NCBI RefSeq assembly: GCF_023100905.1
Contig: NZ_CP064686.1
Span: forward strand, 2,604,001 to 2,668,000
Origin: Bradyrhizobium sp. 4
GTDB lineage: Bacteria > Pseudomonadota > Alphaproteobacteria > Rhizobiales > Xanthobacteraceae
DNA length: 64,000 nt
Direction of reading: 5' to 3'
Within the stretch, counting starts at the first letter, position 1. Each line of letters begins with the position of its first letter. Both the position numbers and the translations under genes were made by a program. Of the stretch, positions 1-8,013 are shown one piece after another. The notes beneath the pieces were generated by a model, which saw only the letters and a program-made list of their open reading frames with translations, searched no databases and was not told the DNA's origin.

Positions 1-1
1 C

Positions 2-46
2 TCGATCGACGAACTGCGCTCCCACCTTGACCAGCGGGGCGCTTGA
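2..46 (+). other. possible C-terminal tail of an upstream gene
   Basis: An open frame enters the window at base 2 and stops at 44-46; its last residues read SIDELRSHLDQRGA, which has the composition of a soluble helical protein end. Other frames are also open here, so this is only a possibility. The remaining bases up to 218 look like a promoter and leader region for the next gene, with AT-richer sequence than the surroundings and no other convincing frame. Confidence 0.2.
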
Positions 47-218
47 AGAGCGCGTATTCAACTCTGGCGCAGCCAAGTAAAGCGCTGGCGTTCTTGTTGG
101 TTCGTCAGTAAATCAGCCCATACTCCTCAGTCGTCCCATTTCAGCCAAACGTATTGTTGACACGGAATACTCTGACGTCGTCTCTCCCGTGAGACGCAAG
201 GTGGAGAAAGGCGGGGCG

Positions 219-635
219 ATGTCGGATGCCGGGGCTAAGAATTTCATTGAGCTGACGGCAGGCATCGTGTCGGCCTATCTCAGCAACAATCCGACGCCTG
301 CGGCTGAGATTCCGAACCTGATCAGCCAGGTGCATGGCGCGCTGGTGCGCGTTTCGTCGGGCCGCACCGAGACGGTGCCGCTTGAGCCCGCGAAGCCGGC
401 GGTCTCGCTGAAGAAGTCGATCGCGCCCGATTATCTGGTCTGCCTGGAAGACGGCAAGCGCTTCAAGTCGCTGAAGCGCCATCTGCGCACCCAATACAAC
501 ATGACGCCGGAGCAATATCGCGAGAAATGGGGCCTGCCGGCCGACTATCCCATGGTCGCGCCAAACTATGCGGTGGCCCGCTCGCAGCTTGCGAAGCAGA
601 TGGGACTGGGACAGCAGCAGCGGAAGCGGAAGTAG
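219..635 (+). CDS. mucR: MucR/Ros family transcriptional regulator
   Basis: This 138-residue protein is a MucR-type DNA-binding regulator, a family that controls exopolysaccharide, motility and symbiosis or virulence genes in rhizobia and Brucella. The N-terminal half (about 1-50) is the oligomerisation region and the C-terminal half holds the Ros/MucR zinc-finger-like domain, starting with CLEDGKRFKSLKRH and ending in the conserved EQYREKWGL segment. The classical second Cys is replaced by Asp (C-x2-D) and the final His position reads Gln/Tyr, so zinc binding may be altered or absent, as reported for Mesorhizobium Ml proteins. ATG 219 is chosen because the family starts here and an A/G-rich ribosome-binding stretch precedes it; an in-frame ATG at 189 would add ten atypical residues. 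Its end is five bases from the convergent sufE gene. Confidence 0.92.
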   Translation: MSDAGAKNFIELTAGIVSAYLSNNPTPAAEIPNLISQVHGALVRVSSGRTETVPLEPAKPAVSLKKSIAPDYLVCLEDGKRFKSLKRHLRTQYNMTPEQYREKWGLPADYPMVAPNYAVARSQLAKQMGLGQQQRKRK

Positions 636-655
636 ATTTTCTACGACGCTTCCGC
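620..655. terminator. shared bidirectional hairpin between mucR and sufE
   Basis: The arms GCGGAAGCG (620-628) and CGCTTCCGC (647-655) pair perfectly, followed inward by an asymmetric GAA/GA bulge and a second perfect stem GTAGA (632-636) with TCTAC (640-644) around a TTT loop. The structure spans the last codons and stops of both convergent genes. There is no long U-run, so it may act as a terminator, an mRNA 3' end protector or both. Confidence 0.6.
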
Positions 656-1072
656 GAGCGCCTCTTTCGCGTCGGTCTTGATGCGCTCGACCATCGAGCG
701 CAGGCCGTTGGAACGCTGCGGCGTCAGATGATCGCGAAAGCCGAACTCGTCGAATACGGCAATGGCATCGGTTGCAAGAATCTCCTGAGGCGTGCGGCCG
801 GAGTAAAGCGACAGCACGATCGCGACCAGCCCGCGCACGATGTGGGCGTCACTGTCGCCGCGATATGTCAGGACCGGCTGGCCGCCATCGCGATGATCGA
901 TCAGCTTCTGAAGCCAGACCTGGCTGACACAGCCATTGACCTTGTTCTCGGCCGAATGCTCAGCCTCGGACATCGGTTCCAGGGTGCGGCCGAGCTCGAT
1001 GACGTACCGATAGCGGTCGTCCCACTCGTCCAGAATCTCGAAATTATCCCTGATTTCGTCGATCGTCGTCAT
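641..1072 (-). CDS. sufE: SufE family cysteine desulfuration protein
   Basis: The 143-residue product matches SufE, which accepts persulfide sulfur from the cysteine desulfurase SufS and passes it to iron-sulfur cluster assembly in the cytoplasm. The start MTTIDEIRDNFEIL is typical of the family, as is the segment NKVNGCVSQVWL, which contains the sulfur-accepting Cys. The central stretch with GDSDAHIVRGLVAIVL and the C-terminal LTPQRSNGLRSMV are also SufE hallmarks. ATG 1072 was chosen over an upstream in-frame start at 1174 because the extra 34 residues are not family-like and would overlap the next gene. It reads away from DUF5330 upstream and converges on mucR. Confidence 0.92.
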   Translation of the reverse strand: MTTIDEIRDNFEILDEWDDRYRYVIELGRTLEPMSEAEHSAENKVNGCVSQVWLQKLIDHRDGGQPVLTYRGDSDAHIVRGLVAIVLSLYSGRTPQEILATDAIAVFDEFGFRDHLTPQRSNGLRSMVERIKTDAKEALAEAS

Positions 1073-1140
1073 GCTGGCCCAAAGTTCCCGTTCAGGCCAA
1101 TATAGGGACGCAAAGCGCCGAAATCGATAGGGTTTGGGCG

Positions 1141-1566
1141 CTAATTCGCCGGTGCGGGCGCAGGGCCGCGCCATTCCAGCGCGAGGTCGTCCTGGGACAG
1201 GGTGTCGCGCGGCGCTTCGCTGGTTGCGGTATCGCCTTCGCCGGCCAGCGCGATCGAGCCGGTGTGGTCGGGCGCCTTCTTGTCGGGCTTCTCGAGCTGC
1301 TCTTTTTTGTCGTTGATGATCTGGTAGATCTTCTTTGCGCCGTCCTGCGCGCGCTGGCCGATGATGGTCGCGGCCTGTCCGCCGACCTCGCAGGCCGCCG
1401 GCTGGCGCTTGCAGAACTGGGTCATGTCGGAGACGGCCGCGGTCGCAGCCTGCACCGCGTCGGCAGCGCCGATCTGCGGCAGCTTGTCCGATTCGGGCGT
1501 CTTGTCCCGCGGCAGGAGCACCAGCACCAGCCCGAGCCAGAATGTGATGCGAAGCAGAAAGCGCAT
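1141..1566 (-). CDS. DUF5330 domain-containing protein
   Basis: A 141-residue protein with an N-terminal signal anchor (MRFLLRITFWLGLVLVLLP) followed by a soluble domain holding two cysteines (FCKRQPAACEVG). This arrangement is recognisable as DUF5330, a rhizobial family of unknown function that is probably periplasmic or membrane-tethered. The C-terminal third is Pro/Ala/Asp-rich and likely disordered. It is co-oriented with sufE, 68 bases upstream of it, and could be cotranscribed. No catalytic motif was identified. Confidence 0.75.
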   Translation of the reverse strand: MRFLLRITFWLGLVLVLLPRDKTPESDKLPQIGAADAVQAATAAVSDMTQFCKRQPAACEVGGQAATIIGQRAQDGAKKIYQIINDKKEQLEKPDKKAPDHTGSIALAGEGDTATSEAPRDTLSQDDLALEWRGPAPAPAN

Positions 1567-1950
1567 CTTGCGACCTGTATGTTAGACCCCGTCGCGGCGA
1601 TCTCCGCGGATGTCGGACCTAGCAACTCTCGATAAATCGCAAGTGATTGCCTTCCGCTTAATTCGCGGAAAATTGACTCAAGAATCTTTGCAATCGACGG
1701 TGTCGTAAATTTTCGATTGACTTCCGTGCCGTGAGCTCTGCGGCCGCGCCCGTCCACCATTTCGAAACCATGCGGATCACGGGGAAACCCTGTGTTCACC
1801 ATCCTCGCCGATGACGTCGTCAAATCGTCTAAAAAGCCCTGCGATGACGCGGTGTCCGGCGGCGCGCCGCGCTGCCTTAGTGTTCGTTTAAGGTCGCTCT
1901 GACACGGTGGCTCAACGATAAGGAGGCGTTCCGGCGCGTCTTCCCGACGA
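1567..1950. other. divergent intergenic region with dyad
   Basis: This 384-base stretch separates DUF5330 (minus) from the PAS kinase (plus) and is AT-richer than its flanks. It carries a dyad TTCCGC (1652-1657) / GCGGAA (1665-1670) with a 7-base spacer, a plausible regulator site. A strong ribosome-binding sequence AAGGAGG lies at about 1919-1925 but has no start codon at normal distance in the kinase frame. No other gene is seen. Confidence 0.4.
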
Positions 1951-3882
1951 ATGAGCCGAAGCGCGAGACCCGTGACAGTTTTGAGTATCATCCGCGATTG
2001 TCTCGATGCGCTGCTGCATCCCTCCGCGCGTTACGACGCGCTGACGCGAGCGCGCCATCGTGCCTTCATGGCCCCGCGGCTGCTCGGCAGCCTGGCCGCC
2101 TTCGCCGCATTCCCGGTCTATCTCGCCATGCGCGGCGCGCCGAGCGCGATTGAGGTCGCGGCCTTCGCCTGGCTGATTGCGCCGATCCTGTTGTCCTGGT
2201 TCCTGTCGCGCACCGGCCGTTACGAAGGCGCGCATGTGCTGTCGTCGCTGGCGCTCTCGGGCCTGATCATGGCGGTTGCGGTGACGACTGGCGGCATCGA
2301 ATCCTTCGCCGCGATCTGGCTGGTTGTGGTTCCCCTCGAAGCTGCGCTGTCGGCCTCGCGCCGCGTCGCGGCCTTTGCATCGCTGCTGGCACTGTCCTGC
2401 GCCGGCATCCTGATCCTCGTCAGCCAGCTCGGCTGGCTGCCGATTGGCGACACCAGCGCTGCGGAACGCGGCGTGCTGATGGCGTTCGGCGTCGCCTCGG
2501 CGACGCTCTATGCCGCGGGCCTGGCTTTCGGCGCGGAATCGCTCGCGCGCACCAGCGTGGCGCTGCTGTCGCGGGAGGAGGAGCGTTACCGCCTCCTGGC
2601 GCGGAATATGAGCGACGTCATCTCGCGGCATCAGCGCAACGGCGCGGTGCAGTTCATTTCACCGGCAGTGGAAGCCATGCTCGGCGTGCCCGTCGCGCAA
2701 CTGCTCGGCCACGGCCTGTTCGATCGGGTCCATGTCGCCGATCGGCCGGCGTATCTGACGGCGCTGTCCGATGCTGCGCGCGGCGACGTGCGCAGCGTCG
2801 AGTTCCGGTTGCGCCGGGAACGTGCCGGCTCGGAACGCGGCCAGGTTGACTTCATCTGGGTCGAGATGCGGTGCCGCCCGCTCGATCAGGATATGGGCCG
2901 TGATGCCACGCGCGAGGCCGATGTCGTCGCCGTGATGCGCGATGTCACCGACCGCAAGCTCGGAGAGCAGGCGTTCGACGAGGCACGCCGCGCTGCAGAG
3001 GCGGCCGACGCCGCCAAGACGCGCTTCCTCGCCACCATGAGCCATGAGCTGCGCACGCCGCTCAACGCCATCATCGGTTTCTCCGAGATGATCACGCAGG
3101 AGCAGACCTTGATGCTGGGCGCGGCCCAGCGGAGGGAATACGCCCAGCTCATCAACGATTCCGGCCAGCATCTGCTCTCGGTCGTCAACGGCATCCTGGA
3201 CATGTCCAAGATGGAGTCGGGCAATTTCGAGATGGCGTCGGAACCGTTCGCGCCGCGTGCATCATTGATGCATTGCTGCAATCTGCTGGCGCTGAAGGCG
3301 CGGGAGAACGGCGTCGATCTCGTCACCGATGCGCCGCAGGACCTGCCTGTCATGACCGGCGATCCACGCGCCTTCAAGCAGATCGTGCTCAATCTCGTCG
3401 CCAACGCCGTCAAGTTCACCGAGCGCGGCGGTCAGGTCACCGTCACAGCCGCGGTCTCGGGTTCGCAGCTTGCGCTGCGCGTCAGCGACACCGGTATAGG
3501 CATCGCGCCTGACGATCTCAAGCGCATCGGCGCGCCGTTCTTCCAGGCCGGCAAGACCTATCAGCGCCGTCACGAAGGCACCGGCCTCGGACTTTCGATC
3601 GTGAAGAGCCTGGTGGCGTTGCATCTCGGCGAATTGACGGTACAAAGCAGGCTGGGCGAGGGCACTGCCGTCACCGTCAAGCTGCCGCTGGTCTACACGC
3701 CGCAGGCCAAGACGTCTGATATGAAGACTTCTGATGGCAAGATGTCCGACAGCAAGGCGAGCGAGAGCAAGATCGCGACCTTGACGCCGGTGCTGCGCCA
3801 GGAACTTCAGGACCACGAACTTCACGACCATCCTCACGACCAAGTTCAGGACCAACCCGCTCTGGTGAAGAAAAGTGCCTAA
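1951..3882 (+). CDS. membrane PAS sensor histidine kinase
   Basis: The 643-residue kinase has about five or six N-terminal membrane segments (roughly 45-185), one PAS domain (about 205-325), a HisKA domain with the phosphoacceptor His365 in MSHELRTPLNAIIGF, and a HATPase domain with N box (N481-N485), G1 box DTGIGIAPDD and G2 box GTGLGLSIV. No receiver domain follows, so its partner regulator is elsewhere. The organisation resembles PleC/DivJ-like cell-cycle kinases, but that link is inference. The last 60 residues are a degenerate repeat of K-(T/M)-SD units followed by a His/Asp-rich tail. ATG 1951 lacks a well-placed ribosome-binding site; GTG 1972 is an alternative. It overlaps the next gene by 8 bases. 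Confidence 0.88.
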   Translation: MSRSARPVTVLSIIRDCLDALLHPSARYDALTRARHRAFMAPRLLGSLAAFAAFPVYLAMRGAPSAIEVAAFAWLIAPILLSWFLSRTGRYEGAHVLSSLALSGLIMAVAVTTGGIESFAAIWLVVVPLEAALSASRRVAAFASLLALSCAGILILVSQLGWLPIGDTSAAERGVLMAFGVASATLYAAGLAFGAESLARTSVALLSREEERYRLLARNMSDVISRHQRNGAVQFISPAVEAMLGVPVAQLLGHGLFDRVHVADRPAYLTALSDAARGDVRSVEFRLRRERAGSERGQVDFIWVEMRCRPLDQDMGRDATREADVVAVMRDVTDRKLGEQAFDEARRAAEAADAAKTRFLATMSHELRTPLNAIIGFSEMITQEQTLMLGAAQRREYAQLINDSGQHLLSVVNGILDMSKMESGNFEMASEPFAPRASLMHCCNLLALKARENGVDLVTDAPQDLPVMTGDPRAFKQIVLNLVANAVKFTERGGQVTVTAAVSGSQLALRVSDTGIGIAPDDLKRIGAPFFQAGKTYQRRHEGTGLGLSIVKSLVALHLGELTVQSRLGEGTAVTVKLPLVYTPQAKTSDMKTSDGKMSDSKASESKIATLTPVLRQELQDHELHDHPHDQVQDQPALVKKSA

Positions 3883-4570
3883 GAAGTCTGCCAAGGACGA
3901 AGCCGCTCCGCGCCGCCGTGGCGCCAAGGCCGCGGTCATCGATGTCGAGACCGAGCGCAATCTTGTGCTGCGCGTGCTGCTGCATAGCCCCAAGGATACG
4001 CTGGCCGGTCTCGTCGCCGTTGCCGCCATCGGCGCGATCGTTGCCAATGCGCTGTTCCTGCAGACCGGCCGGCACCCGGCGCCGATGTTCGGTACCGTGA
4101 TCAATCTTCCCGCACCGTCGTCCATGGCGCTGTCGAACCCCTTGCCCCGTCCGCGTCCCGTCGGCGCCGATACCTCTCCGCTCGAGCCGAGAGCGACGGA
4201 GTTTCGTGCCGAGCCCAAACCTGCAGACAAGCCGCCGGAGAGGCCCGTCGAGGCGACTGCATCGACGCCGCGCTTGGGCGATCCCATGACCAATCTGGTC
4301 AAGCAAACGATTTCGGCGCCGCCCTCCGTCTCACGTCCGCCGGCGCCAATCCCCGTGCAGCAGGGCCCGGCCGCGCGGCGCATCGCCGGCGTGCAGCGCG
4401 CGCTCTCCGAATACGGCTACGGGAATTTGAAGATCACGGGCGCGATGGGCGCCGAGACCCAGTCCGCGATCCAGAAATTCGAGCGCGAGCACAAGATGCA
4501 GGTCACCGGCCAGCTGTCCGACCGCCTGCTCCGCGAGCTCGGCGCCGCGATCGGCCACCCCGTCGAATAG
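3875..4570 (+). CDS. peptidoglycan-binding domain membrane protein
   Basis: The 231-residue product begins at GTG 3875 inside the end of the upstream kinase gene, suggesting translational coupling. It has a basic cytoplasmic N-terminus, one membrane segment (about residues 43-63, LAGLVAVAAIGAIVANALFL), a long Pro-rich periplasmic linker, and a C-terminal PG_binding_1 domain (about 165-225) with the recognisable IAGVQRALSEYGYG...TQSAIQKFEREH pattern. It probably docks to peptidoglycan and may give the kinase a cell-wall connection; that role is inference from context. Confidence 0.8.
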   Translation: MPKKSAKDEAAPRRRGAKAAVIDVETERNLVLRVLLHSPKDTLAGLVAVAAIGAIVANALFLQTGRHPAPMFGTVINLPAPSSMALSNPLPRPRPVGADTSPLEPRATEFRAEPKPADKPPERPVEATASTPRLGDPMTNLVKQTISAPPSVSRPPAPIPVQQGPAARRIAGVQRALSEYGYGNLKITGAMGAETQSAIQKFEREHKMQVTGQLSDRLLRELGAAIGHPVE

Positions 4571-4626
4571 TCGTGATGTTGTGCGAAGGCTGGTGCTGAT
4601 TGCAGCGCTGTCCTATCGTGGCCTCC

Positions 4627-4971
4627 ATGCGTTTGAAATCAAACATCTGGGTCTCAGCCTATCTGCGCCGGTGCCAGACCGAGGGCGTGTACGGCGCGGT
4701 GCGTCGTCGCGGCGCCGAGGAGGCGGGTGCGGTGTTCGTGAAGGTCTCGCTGCTTGACGGCAATGCGATGCTCTATGTGCCGGCGCCGCAGACCTCTTAT
4801 GACGACGGTCGGCCGGTCGATCGCTTCTTCGTGCCGCTTGCGCCGCAGCCGATGCCGGAGTCCGCGGTGGAGGAGCGTCTGACCAAGGAGATCCGCTTCG
4901 ACTCCGACATCTGGATCGTCGAGACCGAAGACCGCGCCGGGCGGCATTTCCTCGAGCTGGCGAAGACCTAA
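4627..4971 (+). CDS. DUF1491 family protein
   Basis: A 114-residue cytoplasmic protein of the DUF1491 family, found throughout alphaproteobacteria and without known function. The start MRLKSNIWVSAYLRRC and the later segments VFVKVSLLDG, DRFFVPL and DSDIWIVETEDR are characteristic. ATG 4627 is preferred; an in-frame start at 4600 would add nine unconserved residues. Its TAA stop overlaps the TAG stop of the convergent gene (bases 4968-4971). Confidence 0.85.
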   Translation: MRLKSNIWVSAYLRRCQTEGVYGAVRRRGAEEAGAVFVKVSLLDGNAMLYVPAPQTSYDDGRPVDRFFVPLAPQPMPESAVEERLTKEIRFDSDIWIVETEDRAGRHFLELAKT

Positions 4972-5966
4972 CGATCCGATCCGTCAGTCCCCGTCCGCAC
5001 CGCAGGCGCGGAGCCGGGCTGCACGCCCGGACGCGTCTGGCTTGCGCCCGCACGTGCGCGCTGGCGCTCGCTGTCGTGCAGCGACGGTTGGTACTTGGCA
5101 CGAGTGACGGCAAGCGTCGAGCCGCGCCAGGCGGCCAGCATCACCAGCGCCGCGCGGTCGCTGAGGCGATCGTAAAGCCGCGACAGTCGGTACACGTCGG
5201 TCACGGAGTTGCCGATCTCCGGCTTGAAGAACAGCAGGATGCGCTGGAACACCGGGCTTGGCATGTCGAGTGCGCGCGCGGCGACCGCGAGCGCTTCGCC
5301 GCTTGCATCGTCGACGATCTGGGCTGCGACGCGCGAGGGCAGGATCAGGCTGTCGCAAAGCTCGAAGATGAAATTCTCGACATCGCCCGCGATCGCCGCC
5401 ATCTCGAGGATCTGGATCGCGCGCTTGGCGCGGACGGTCGGAATCCGCGGCGCGGCCTTCAGCGGCGTCTCCGCCAGATTGTGCAGGATCAGCGCGCGCT
5501 CGGTGGCGCCGGCGCGGAAGAACATGTCGTGGATATCGGCCGCGTCCTTTGGCTGCATCGCCATGTTCGAGGCCATGCGCAGCTCGGCGTCGCTAGGCGT
5601 GCGAACCGGCAAGGGGACAGGAGCGGGGGCAGGAGCGGGGGCAGGGACGGGCGCCGCGATTTCGCGCGCGAGCGGAACCCTGCGGCCCTCCTGCGCGGCC
5701 GACAGTCCGAGCTTCTGCATGATCGGCGTGGGCGTCGACGGATAGATCGCAAGCCGCGACTTGACGGCCGCGCGCGTCGCGTCGTCGACCTGGTCGATCA
5801 GTCGTGTGGCGAGCTCGACGAACTGGCGCTGCTCGTCGTCGCTATGGGTGCTCGACTGGACATAGAGGTCGGTCAGCACGCGCAGCAGCGTCGGACGAAC
5901 ATCGACGCCTTCGCGACGGGAGAGGGTCATCAGCCCGTCGAATCCTGGAAACAACGACTTGGTCAT
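4968..5966 (-). CDS. DUF2336 domain-containing protein
   Basis: The 332-residue protein is a DUF2336 member, predicted all-helical and cytoplasmic, function unknown; the family resembles repeat scaffolds. The helix-rich part with LTRSRREG-like start, AELRMASNMAMQ and the RAKRAIQILEMAA segment support the call. Between about residues 105 and 125 lies an alternating Ala-Pro linker encoded by a short tandem DNA repeat at about 5615-5650, which may vary in length between strains. It converges on DUF1491 with overlapping stop codons. Confidence 0.8.
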   Translation of the reverse strand: MTKSLFPGFDGLMTLSRREGVDVRPTLLRVLTDLYVQSSTHSDDEQRQFVELATRLIDQVDDATRAAVKSRLAIYPSTPTPIMQKLGLSAAQEGRRVPLAREIAAPVPAPAPAPAPVPLPVRTPSDAELRMASNMAMQPKDAADIHDMFFRAGATERALILHNLAETPLKAAPRIPTVRAKRAIQILEMAAIAGDVENFIFELCDSLILPSRVAAQIVDDASGEALAVAARALDMPSPVFQRILLFFKPEIGNSVTDVYRLSRLYDRLSDRAALVMLAAWRGSTLAVTRAKYQPSLHDSERQRARAGASQTRPGVQPGSAPAVRTGTDGSDR

Positions 5967-6135
5967 GGAGAGATACGCGACCTGGAAGAGATACTCGCCG
6001 CCAGCCTATCGCGGGCTCCTTTAAAGGCTCGTTAAGGAAAACGAGGCGTGAAGCCGAACGGGCAATTTTGAAGCGTTCTCGTGCCGCAACGGGACGGCCG
6101 GGTCCCGCCCGTGCGGTTACGGTCCCGCCGGCACG

Positions 6136-6152
6136 TTTACACCCCGTTAACC
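6136..6152 (+). promoter_or_regulatory. CtrA-like half-site pair
   Basis: The sequence TTTA-N7-TTAACC lies 70 bases before the next small gene and differs by one base from the CtrA consensus TTAA-N7-TTAA(C). It could place the 62-residue protein, or the divergent DUF2336 gene, under cell-cycle control. The match is short and the call is tentative. Confidence 0.3.
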
Positions 6153-6221
6153 ATGAACTGATCTTAATGAATGCATGTTGCAGAGGCGCGCCGGGTCGCG
6201 CGGCAATTGAAGAGAGCTGAT

Positions 6222-6410
6222 ATGGGGACCATCATCGAATTTCCGGCCGGTCGCCGGGTGAGCGCGTCGGGGGACGTGGCTCCGCGCGCGGACATGGGCA
6301 CGATTTTGATCCTTCCCGTGATCCGCATCGAGCGCGAGAGCGACGAAACCAGCGGCGATCACGGGCCGGAGCAGGGCACAGCGCCGGGGCGCCGTCGTCG
6401 TCGCCGCTAG
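6222..6410 (+). CDS. small conserved hypothetical protein (62 aa)
   Basis: A 62-residue protein beginning MGTIIEFPAGRRVS and containing a second copy of the start-like phrase, RADMGTILILPVIRIERE, so the N-terminal MGTI(I/L) segment is internally duplicated. The C-terminus ends in a run of arginines. ATG 6222 follows the ribosome-binding sequence AGAGAG; an upstream start at 6171 is less likely. It lies 14 bases ahead of the lipoprotein gene and may share its transcript. Function unknown; similar short proteins are common in Bradyrhizobium. Confidence 0.65.
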   Translation: MGTIIEFPAGRRVSASGDVAPRADMGTILILPVIRIERESDETSGDHGPEQGTAPGRRRRRR

Positions 6411-6424
6411 CCTTCGGCCTTGAA

Positions 6425-7186
6425 ATGCCGGAGAACCTCCGCCAGATCCGGCCGGTCGTAACGGCCATCATGCTCGCAGTGCTGGGCGCGACGCTTGCCG
6501 CCTGTAGTGGTGGCGATTTCGGCCGGACCCGCGCCGACATGCGCAGCGACGACATGCATCGCTGGCTGGGCGCGGAAGTCACCTCCAGCGTCGGCCTCAA
6601 GCCATCCCAATTCCAGCTCACCGACGAGGAGCGCCAGCTTCGCGACCTCGCCTATCCGCTGATCGAACCGCCGCTGTCGCGGCCCGCCTGGAAGAGTGTG
6701 TTCGGCGACTACAAGGCGCTGCCCTCGCCCTGGCGGCAAAAGATCGTGTTCGACCGCACCATGTATGGTCGCACACTGATCGACGAGCCGCACCGTTCGC
6801 ATTCTTCGCGCTACACGCAGCTGATGGAGGACGTGCGCAACGACATCACCCGCTTCGAGCCGTTCTTCGCCTCCGCGATCCGCGTCATCGACCTCGACAA
6901 GAAGCGCAATGCCAGCATGGCGCGTGTCTCCTCCCTCTCGCCGAAGGAGAAGGAGGACGCGGTCGAGCGCATGCAGGAGAATTCGCTGATCATCCAGTGG
7001 GTGCAGCAGTGCCTCGAGCAGCGCGTCTCGTCCTATCGCTGGGGGCTGGAGCGGCTGGTGATCCAGGCGCCCGACGGCATGGCCGCCGATGCCGACCGCC
7101 TGATCGGCGAACTCGCCGCCCAGACCGCCAACCCGCCGGTCGCGGCCCAGCCGCCCTACGGCCGCGCGGTCGTCTCGAAGGGCTAA
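6425..7186 (+). CDS. predicted lipoprotein, conserved rhizobial hypothetical
   Basis: The 253-residue product has a lipoprotein signal peptide with lipobox LAAC (Cys at about residue 27), so it should be anchored in the envelope after processing. The mature part is mainly helical, rich in charged residues, with the pattern DEERQLRDLAYPLIEPP followed by a long helix around SPKEKEDAVERMQENS. No enzymatic motif was recognised. It follows a 62-residue gene and converges on a small membrane protein gene five bases away; a weak stem GGCTAAC/GTTAGTC (7181-7197) sits at the junction. Confidence 0.75.
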   Translation: MPENLRQIRPVVTAIMLAVLGATLAACSGGDFGRTRADMRSDDMHRWLGAEVTSSVGLKPSQFQLTDEERQLRDLAYPLIEPPLSRPAWKSVFGDYKALPSPWRQKIVFDRTMYGRTLIDEPHRSHSSRYTQLMEDVRNDITRFEPFFASAIRVIDLDKKRNASMARVSSLSPKEKEDAVERMQENSLIIQWVQQCLEQRVSSYRWGLERLVIQAPDGMAADADRLIGELAAQTANPPVAAQPPYGRAVVSKG

Positions 7187-7191
7187 CCCAG

Positions 7192-7386
7192 TTAGTCGCA
7201 CAAGGGCGATATGGTCGGCTGCACTGGAGCCGCGGCCTCGCTCGCCGACGCGCGTCCCCAGATCATCACGGCGACGATGTGAACGACGAGGAATGCGGCT
7301 GCGACCGCCAGGAGCCAACGCATTTCACTGCGCTGCGGAGACCGCACCGTCAATCCTGCCTCAGCTGTCCTGTTCGCAACGATCAT
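7192..7386 (-). CDS. small single-pass membrane protein (64 aa)
   Basis: A 64-residue protein with one clear membrane segment (about 22-42, MRWLLAVAAAFLVVHIVAVMI) and a short periplasmic tail ending in a Cys. Its start codon overlaps the stop of the upstream gene by 4 bases (ATGA), which supports real translation and coupling. No family was recognised. An internal Met at residue 22 is an alternative start directly before the membrane segment. Confidence 0.5.
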   Translation of the reverse strand: MIVANRTAEAGLTVRSPQRSEMRWLLAVAAAFLVVHIVAVMIWGRASASEAAAPVQPTISPLCD

Positions 7387-7580
7387 TCTCGTTCTCCGGC
7401 ATCATGTTTGAGTTCGTTGGTGAGCAAGTGCTCGTAATGGCGCAGGACGCGACCTGCCTGATGCCGTCGCGAGGCGTGCAGCGCCGACATGATGAAGGCG
7501 AAGATGCCTCGCGATTCCGGTTCGACGTGGCGGTTGGGAGCCTGAGAGGCCGCTCCGGGCCAAACTGAAATGATGCTCAT
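7383..7580 (-). CDS. small hypothetical protein (65 aa)
   Basis: A 65-residue protein whose C-terminal half (FIMSALHASRRHQAGRVLRHYEHLL) resembles a recurring Bradyrhizobium short-protein motif with a helix of Arg/His-rich composition. The N-terminal 25 residues are less typical and the true start could be the internal Met at residue 31. It is coupled by a 4-base overlap to the membrane protein downstream. Function unknown. Confidence 0.5.
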   Translation of the reverse strand: MSIISVWPGAASQAPNRHVEPESRGIFAFIMSALHASRRHQAGRVLRHYEHLLTNELKHDAGERE

Positions 7581-7785
7581 GGTCGAACCCGATCGGTCAG
7601 AACAACCCGGCGCTGAGATCCAACCCGTGGGTCAGCGACGGCAGCCATACGAAGAGGACGGCTCCGCAGCACAAAGTGAGCTGCTTGAGAACATGCGCCC
7701 GCAACGAAGACGCGGGGATTGCGCGAGCAAAAGCGCTCGCAATGGTGGCGGTTGCGAGGGCTCGCATGATGATCCGGACCGTGGG

Positions 7786-7953
7786 CTAATGGCCGGGCCT
7801 GACCGGCCGTTGCGCTTCGCGCGTGAACTCGTCGTACCGTTGCCGGCGCCGGCGGGCTTCCTCGATTTCCCAGAACGCCCAAACGAAACACGCGCCCAGG
7901 CAGGCTGAAATCAGCATGAGCAAAAACGCTTGATCGCTCGCGGTTTGAGTCAT
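7786..7953 (-). CDS. small membrane protein (55 aa)
   Basis: A 55-residue protein with one membrane segment (about 10-28, FLLMLISACLGACFVWAFW) followed by a strongly charged helix rich in Arg and Glu. ATG 7953 has a weak GGA ribosome-binding site; a GTG at 8013 directly after the upstream stop would give a 75-residue form with two hydrophobic segments. It is the second of a series of tiny genes here. Bases 7581-7785 upstream of the previous gene pair hold nothing convincing. Confidence 0.45.
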   Translation of the reverse strand: MTQTASDQAFLLMLISACLGACFVWAFWEIEEARRRRQRYDEFTREAQRPVRPGH

Positions 7954-8013
7954 GAAATGTCCAATGCAAATAAAAACCAAATCGAAGCAAAGGGTGCGCC
8001 AACGCGGCCTCAC

